NCBI RefSeq assembly: GCF_963678635.1
Contig: NC_087064.1
Coordinates: forward strand, 9,401,671 to 9,465,670
Length of the DNA: 64,000 bases
Source of the DNA: Symsagittifera roscoffensis
Lineage: Eukaryota; Xenacoelomorpha; Acoela; Convolutidae
Direction: 5' to 3'
The first letter of the stretch is position 1. Each line of letters starts with the position of its first letter. Shown here piece after piece: positions 57,191 through 64,000 of this stretch. Under the pieces are notes generated by a model. The model was not told the DNA's origin. It saw nothing but the letters and a program-made list of their open reading frames with translations, and ran no database searches. The translations under genes and the position numbers were made by a program.

Positions 57191-60100
57191 TTTACTGGTA
57201 GTGTAATGACACTACATTCGATCTTTGTTTAGTCAATAAAGAATTTGGTAATAAAAATACATGAAAATTTTGCCTTTTTAGGACTACACTATATTTTTTA
57301 TTGTGTGTATAAATCTTTATTTTGCAATAACATATCATTAGATCACGTAGATGCCTTCTGTTTTTTTGGTAAGGTTTGGGATCTTAGTTGATCTTTGTTC
57401 ATCAGAGTTAAAAAAATCAAAAATTTTTGATTCTTCTGGTCAAACTTTTTGTGGATTTCATTATTTTATTTCTTTGTAAAATATGCGTTAGGCTCTACTC
57501 TGATTTGGGTGTTAAATTTTTTAATTCTCTACCAAAACCGATTCCTCTTTTGTAGTTATATGTCGTTTGTAACTTTCACTTAATCTTTTGATTGTTCGCC
57601 TACATGAAAAATATGATCGGCATTTTTATCGACAACGCTGTAGATTCCTTTTGAATAAGATTGTATGTTTTCAAAAGTTTGGCCCATTGAATTTTTGGAT
57701 TCAATGATTATCAATTCTACAGGACTGTTCAACTTTGTGGGTAAAGTTTTTTTGTCATAAGTACCATATACTTTTTGTTGTAAGTCTTTATCAAAATTGA
57801 CTTATGTTTCTCCCAAAAAGCTTTGTCTGATGGGGCGATGGAAATAACTTATGATGGTTTTGTCCAAAAATTTTAAACAGATGGCATTTCATATTGATGA
57901 TAGCGACTGATACTCCTGAATACAGCTTAAGTTTAGTCTTCGGCAAGGATAGATTTCGTTGAATTTGAAATATAATGCATGCCTATTATAATACCTTTAC
58001 ATCCATCCTTGGCCACTTAGCCAAAACCCATGCTCCAAACTTTACGGAATGATCACCGCTACTATCAGAACTAGCCAAAAAAATTAGTATATCCAAAAAG
58101 CTCAAGTTTCTGCCCATTACCAGAGAGTGTTTATGATTGTGTTTATTAAGTGTTTTTTTTATATTAGAGTTTTCTAGGTGAAGGTCGTAATTTAAAAATA
58201 ATTGCTCCTGTATATATTACAATTTGTGTTTCAAGGCACTTTTTGCTGTCTCCGTTGGGATGTTCTTATATTTCAATATATTTTTTGACTCTTTATCTCG
58301 CAGAGACCGTTCTAGTTTAAACTAGTTTCTTCGCCTTCACCGTCGCATTAGAAAACGTGAATTATTGTCGTTTGAATTACTGAAATTGACTTATAGTTTA
58401 GGATTTGTTCTCTGCTGTTTACTCTAGTAGATGTTCTTGAATATTTTAATTTTTTTGGGGACTTGTTTGGTTATTATGAGATGAGAATTTTCTTTTCGTG
58501 GAGTCTGGTTTGGTAAAATTCTCTCCAATTGTCTTCAGAAAATGATAATATGTTCCTATCGGGAAAAGAGTTGCCTCTGTTCTTGTTTTGGTTGTGGCTT
58601 TTTATTTTTGGTTGAAAAAACTTTGACGGCTGTGGTTGGTTTGGTCAGTTGATAACTTATTGAAATTTCTCTCTTCATCAAAAATTTAATATCGAGATCT
58701 ATCGAAATCGTTTATTCTATTCTTAAACTGTCAAGGTTAGGGCAATTATTTTCTGTTAGCGTTATTTCCCTGGTTTTTGATATTACATCGTTTGTAGTAA
58801 CCATTTTCTTCCATGACCTAGATCTCCTTTCGTTCCGAGAGAGATTTTCTCAGTTTGGGTTGGTTTTGATTTTTGATCTTAGTGATCTCTGTGTTTAAAT
58901 CAAACCATGATAGTGTGACCTGATGCACGACACCGTTAACAAAATTGGGCATGTTTTTTGTTGTTAGGCTCATTTGGAACACGAGCGGCTTTTTTATGAT
59001 CCTTCATTAGTCCTGTTAACTCCTTAAGTTGATCAGTTATTGATACTATTACCAACTTACTAAAAAACTACATGAAACTGTTCCAGTAAAATCACTACTT
59101 ACTGTGAAACTTAGGCAACTGTATGATCTTATAAATGATGCCAGGTTGCGGGTGGATTCTCAAAGAGAAATTGAGGTGCCTTTGATTTGAGTTTGTACTA
59201 TCATTTGCGTCTTAATTATGGCATCAGCCTGCTGGTCGAGTAGCTAGGGAAAAAGTGTTTTTCTACTAACTTAAAAATCATCTTGTATCTTCATTTGGGC
59301 ATAAGCTTGTACGCTTTTCAAAAACCAAGTCTGAATATGCGACTGCTTTCGCCATTCTCTTTTTCCTTTTCTAGATTTTTTGTTCATCTGTACCAAAAGC
59401 TTTAGATTTTTTGTCTATTGATTCTTTGTGAGGGTTAAAAACATTTTGGCCACAAATTGTTAAATTTATTTGGTTTGATAAAAAGTTTTGTTGTTGGATA
59501 TATCAGTATTGCTATGAGAACGGATAATTTTTTTACGAAAGGGTTTGTTTCTGGAGTGTTGCAGAAAGCAATAAATATTTTGTGATTTTTTTAAGATTTT
59601 CTGATAAAAACAATGAATTGATCCTTCTGGATGTTGGTGATATACCATATAACACTCGTGATTTATTCATTATAATCAATTCAAAATATGTCATTGTTTT
59701 TAAATGATAAACTATAATGTTTGGGGATAGACATAATTTTTGGAAATTTTCAATATTAATGTGTTTTTGTTTAGATATGCATTAAACTTTTTTAATACTA
59801 CTATTTTTTAGAAACAATGGATCCAAAAAATTATTAAGTTCCTACTAATTTTTTTGGGTAGTTGGTTTTTATTGTGGAAAAAGTTGGTTTCTAGCAACAA
59901 AATATTATAGTTTGAAATTTGAATTTGGGTACTAGGATGATAAAAAAGTGGTTAAATTGAGGCAATTAATTTTTTTTTGTGGTACAAAAAATGTATTTGT
60001 TTTTTTTTGTATAAGAAGTGTATCTATCTGTGGAGTGTAAAGTTGGAAAAGAACGTATTTCCTTTTTTGTAGTTTTGTTAAAACACTAGAATGATCCTGT

Positions 60101-61636
60101 TCAGTGTTAGTGATATACCATATAATGATGGAGACTTTGCTTCCGAATTTTATTTCGATTTTATTGTACCTACGTCAGCTGTATATTGTGTTGACCTTAT
60201 TTTTTGACTGTAAGTTTATACGTTTTGTCAAAGTTTTTACTTGTAATTTGACCAAAACTATATTTCTGAAACCTCAAGCTGCCAAAGCTGAGTTTTTTAT
60301 CATAAAAGTTGTCCAATGCAACTTTTCCCAGAAAAATTAATTCTTCGATTTCTCAAACATAAACATTTTGAAATCTGAAACCAAAAACTTTGAACTCTCT
60401 CCAACCTCTTTTTCAAAAATGTTATTTTCTGATAGCTGCTCTAGTAAAAATCAAACTTAAGTCCAACTTAGAAACCATATAACAGTAAAAATCAAACTTA
60501 AGTCCAACTTAGAAACCATATAACTGCTTAAGGAAGCCTAAGTTTTTGGGGCTCAATCTATTATTTAAAAAAAAACTATGATGTAACCAATTGGTTCTAG
60601 TGTTGTGAAACTGAAAATAAAGGTTGGGACCTGCAGTGTATGTTTTTTTCAGCAGTATAATTGCCATAACTCAAAATGTTTTTTTTTGGGCTGAAGCTTC
60701 AAGTTTGATGGATCGAATTAACACCTTCAGGACAATTTTGAGGTTAAAAATTGAAAATGAATTGAGGGTTTCTTTTGTTTATCTGTAGTTCCCAAAATTT
60801 TGGCCTGAAAGCAGTGTTTTTGTGTCTGAAACCAAAAACAACTATTCTGTACCGTGCGTTAGAGCCTTACAAACTAAAATCTAAATTGTTTTGGTATCTT
60901 TTAACACCGTTTAAAGGTAACAGGAAACTAATAAAAACGTTCTTTTAAGACCAAGGTCTTGGCTTGTCCTATTAAGAAAACATTTCTGTTTTACCCAAAT
61001 CCGTTAACAGAACCTTTCTTTTTTGATCAAAAACAATACTTATTTTATTTGAAAAGTTTGATGCTATAAAATAATCATTTGCTGAAACCTAAAGTTTTGG
61101 TGAAGAAAAATCATATTTTGAATGCTTAGGCTATCATATCAAACCTAATTTACTGATATTAATCGGATGCGTTTTTGTTCTAACTTTACTTTTTATCATG
61201 AAACATAATAGCTTAAGTTGAAGGTGTGTTTGGTGGTATGTGGTTGGCGCTTGAGCTTGGTTTTAGTGTGTTATTTAACGTTTCGTTCACTGTAGATCAA
61301 AAATTTATCATAAAAACCAATAGTTCAGTAAAAACATCCAAATATGTTATTTTGTTTAAGTTTCTGTTATATCCTCCCCTATTTTCAGTTAATGGTTCTC
61401 TTACTGATAAAAGATTTGGGGTGTAAGTTACGTTAAGGTGAGTTGATTGAAATCAGTTGGAAGAAAGTTGAGACTAAGCTTCGACGAATGATGAATGACT
61501 TCAATAAATAGCAACAAAAGATAATGGTTGGACATAAATATGATGAGGAAATCAACTTAATTTAAAACATTTATAGATGAAACGGAATTTTGTAGCAAAA
61601 ACTCAGTTTCAATTGGAAGAAAAAAATGTTATCATT

Positions 61637-62038
61637 TCAATGGATGAAAATTTTTTTTCTCTGGTTAATTGAAAAACAACAGTCTTCAAGATCAAAAAAT
61701 AAAAAAATTTGTTTTAATCGTATTTTTGCTGTTTGCTGGGTTTTTTGGTTTACAAATCTTTTATGATCATCGTTATCCATGAAAGCTCGATTTGCGGTAA
61801 ACCTTGGTTGGAAAGGCCCAGGCGTCGTATAAGGGCCCTTATGTGGCTCATCTGCCTCAACAAAAGTGTTTGCAAAATCAATCGCGCAACCAACTATAGT
61901 AAAACGGCAAACAGCTTTAGCACCCATTCCAACCGTGACATCCCACCAATCTCTTTTGGATTTTGTTTGCGGTTTGTCTGCTGAAACAAAACTACAAATA
62001 GTTGTATGTATATCTTTTGATATTTTCCAATCCACCAA
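61637..62038 (-). pseudogene. 133-codon ORF in the right long repeat, conserved core
   Basis: It contains S-K-R-D-W-W-D-V-T-V-G, a weakly hydrophobic middle (C-R-F-T-I-V-G-C-A-I-D-F-A), then P-G-P-F-Q-P-R-F-T-A-N-R-A and a tail. The core from A-D-K-P-Q to D-D is also open in the left copy (4350-4500), while the sequences before and after it are not. A splice-acceptor-like tttgtttcag precedes the core on the minus strand, so the real exon may start there and not at the ATG. Protein not recognised. Confidence 0.35.
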
Positions 62039-62530
62039 AGCAAGTCAAACAATTAATAAATTCTTTTAAATAATTTGAGAACTTGTTGCTTACTACATTA
62101 CAGCAGCCTAAGTAGAACAAGCGATATTTGAATTTGGCGTTTAAGCACCTGCTTTAAAATTTAGCAGCTGGAAAAAAATTAATTTAAATTGGCTACCTTT
62201 CTAAGAAACTGTCAGATCACTAAAAACAGCTTATCTGGCAAAACAGTACACACAGTTTTTCATAGACTTCAAGCCGATACAAAAAAACTTCATTTTTGCT
62301 GCTCGCTCATTAAATTTTCTCCACAATGACACAAACGAAAGTGTCGGTAAAACTAGGGATAGTAAGCCGAACATTGTTGGCTGGAAAAGTATTGAAAATT
62401 TTGTTTAATACTGTTTCGAGCAATCAATTTTTGATTAACAATCGCTAAAATAGGCATGGTTGCGAATTGATTAATCGAACTTTTCATGTTCACTGAGTGT
62501 GATATATGCTTTTAAAATTGGATCAAAGTA

Positions 62531-63066
62531 TAAACGTCAACTTTACCTACCCCAGCACTATTTTCATTGAAGATTTGGTTGATGTACATTGCCCAATTCA
62601 TACACTGTTTAATATACGTTTAACTATTAATGCTTCTGCTCCAACGGCACAATTGTTATGTACCGATGATGCCCTTTTTGTAATGCCCCACCGTTTCTGT
62701 GAAAAATATCTGAAAATTTTAATTTTGCAATACTTTACAGGCAATTTAAACTGATATTGCTCCATATCACAGGGAATCTTAGCAATCGGAAAGTTTTTGA
62801 TAAACAATAATTAGATAAATTTTTCCTTGCAAGAAGTTCTCTGATCATTATTTGTTGTGTAATTTCCGCAGACCAAAAACCGAAACTCAAAAAATAATTG
62901 ATCTAATTCACGTTTTTAATGCGTAATTTTAAAAAATTTACTTGCCTGAGTTGTTTTAAGAAATTTTAAAGTCGTTTTATGTTTTATCAACAAATTAGGA
63001 AAGTTTGGGTATCTAAAAGGAGGAGAGTGAATTTAAACTTGCATGTAGATAACAAGCTTGCTCGTA
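62531..63066. repeat. First unit of a 0.53-kb tandem duplication
   Basis: It runs from tttacctaccccagcac to ttgctcgtatc and is nearly identical to 63067-63596. The plus strand is open across D-L-V-D-V-H-C-P-I-H-T-L-F-N and L-L-C-T-D-D-A-L-F-V-M-P in both units; coding status is unclear. Confidence 0.85.
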
Positions 63067-63596
63067 TCTTTACCTACCCCAGCACTATTTTCATTGAAGA
63101 TTTGGTTGATGTACATTGCCCAATTCATACACTGTTTAATATACGTTTAACTATTAATGCTTCTGCTCCAACGGCACAATTGTTATGTACCGATGATGCC
63201 CTTTTTGTAATGCCCCACCGATTCTGTGAAAAATATCTGAAAACTTTAATTTATGCAATATTTCACAGGCAATTTAAACTGATATTGCTCCATATCACAG
63301 GGAATCTTAGCAATCGGAATATTTTTGATAAACAATAATTAGATAAATTTTTCCTTACAAGAAGTTCTCTGATCATTATTTGTTGTGTAATTTCCGCAGA
63401 CCAAAAACTGAAACTCAATAAATAATTGATCTAATTCGCGTTTTTAATGCGTAATTTTGAAGAATTTACTCGCCTGAGTTGTTTTAAGAAATTTTAAAGT
63501 CGTTTTATGTTTTACCAGAAATTAGGAAAGTTTGGGTATCTAAAAGGAGGAGAGTGAATCTAAACTTGCATGTACATAACAAGCCTGCTCGTATCA
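63067..63596. repeat. Second unit of the 0.53-kb tandem duplication
   Basis: It joins unit one directly after ctcgtatc, where the ancestral sequence would continue with agggcaaaaccctg. That continuation is found after this second unit (63597 on). It differs from unit one by a few substitutions and small indels. Confidence 0.85.
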
Positions 63597-64000
63597 GGGC
63601 AAAACCCTGAATGTTCCGACTGCCATTTTTCTGCTCTGATGAATTAAATAACGGAAAACTATTATTCCTAGGCTGATAGTATCAAAATTTAACTGTTTAA
63701 AATTGAGTCGTGAATGGAATTAATCAAACCAATTAGCTGTCTCAATCCAATTTGGTCCAGTTTTGTAGCGCGGGATAATTTGCCACAAGCAAATTATAAA
63801 ACGAGCAGTTTAGTCAGACTCATGGCAGGATAATATAGTGGTATGCACACCTGGCTTGTCCCATATGCAGAGCAAAATACCGATGCCCGAGAGTTTTGTA
63901 AAATTTATCTGCATAAAAAGCACCCCTGAGCATATATGTTCCTCAATTGTTTCAAAACTAGGAACAAAGTTCTTGAAACTTACAGTGCTTAAACTCAATT

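Larger units (their letters stand above)
57220..64000 (-). mobile_element. Right copy of the long dispersed repeat (retrotransposon remnant)
   Basis: It is colinear with 1-6380 and continues beyond the window. Relative to the left copy it has extra sequence near 58600-59220 and an internal tandem duplication (62531-63066 and 63067-63596). The reverse transcriptase remnant lies immediately to its left on the minus strand, so this stretch should correspond to upstream parts (gag or leader, then protease). The minus-strand fragments are too broken to assign. A gag role is inference from position only. Confidence 0.6.

Overview
The window looks like AT-rich nuclear DNA of an invertebrate animal. 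It carries no rRNA or tRNA, no bacterial-style operons, and no intact host gene that I can support. Almost everything recognisable is mobile or repetitive: a large decayed virus-like transposon, retrotransposon remnants, tandem arrays, inverted repeats and small non-autonomous elements. One 200-base run of N (25609-25808) marks an assembly gap. I cannot name the species. Left third (1-20050): positions 1-6380 are one diverged copy of a long repeat whose second copy fills the right end of the window (about 57220-64000), in the same orientation. Just beyond the right copy, 56632-57190 on the minus strand holds a decayed reverse transcriptase, so the family is probably a degenerate LTR retrotransposon. 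Then follow a 20-23 bp minisatellite (6401-6620), an inverted repeat (6647-7075), a tandem array of units of about 0.9-1.4 kb (7085-13525), and a second repeat family (13525-18840) that includes a perfect 1943-bp tandem duplication and an inverted copy. Middle (20050-35785): mostly sequence without supportable genes, small transposon-like fragments, simple repeats, the gap, and three tandem copies of a 1.01-kb unit (31409-34440). Core (35786-51514): a 15.7-kb Polinton/Maverick (adintovirus-like) element bounded by terminal inverted repeats. Its leftward block encodes an adenovirus-type protease, a small membrane protein, the double-jelly-roll major capsid protein, a basic core-like protein, the penton (minor capsid) protein, a retroviral-type integrase and an FtsK/HerA-type packaging ATPase, plus several unidentified small ORFs. 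Its rightward block is a protein-primed family B DNA polymerase. Nearly every large gene carries frameshifts or in-frame stops, so this is a fossil copy. Together the set covers replication, integration, packaging, maturation and virion assembly, as in other Polintons. The most interesting signal lies between the two blocks. A 60-bp tandem repeat (46541-46780) carries six perfect TGACGTCA (CRE/ATF) palindromes in two registers. It sits directly upstream of a TATA box and a candidate 73-nt leader intron preceding the polymerase. A second degenerate array with five CCAAT-type motifs (45509-45684) lies upstream of a leftward ORF. These look like a divergent, virus-style early control region. Right third (51515-64000): a 12-13 bp minisatellite, a partner of an inverted repeat located on the other side of the Polinton, a second copy of a small-element end, a CA microsatellite, gene-free sequence, and the second long retrotransposon-like repeat with an internal 0.53-kb tandem duplication.
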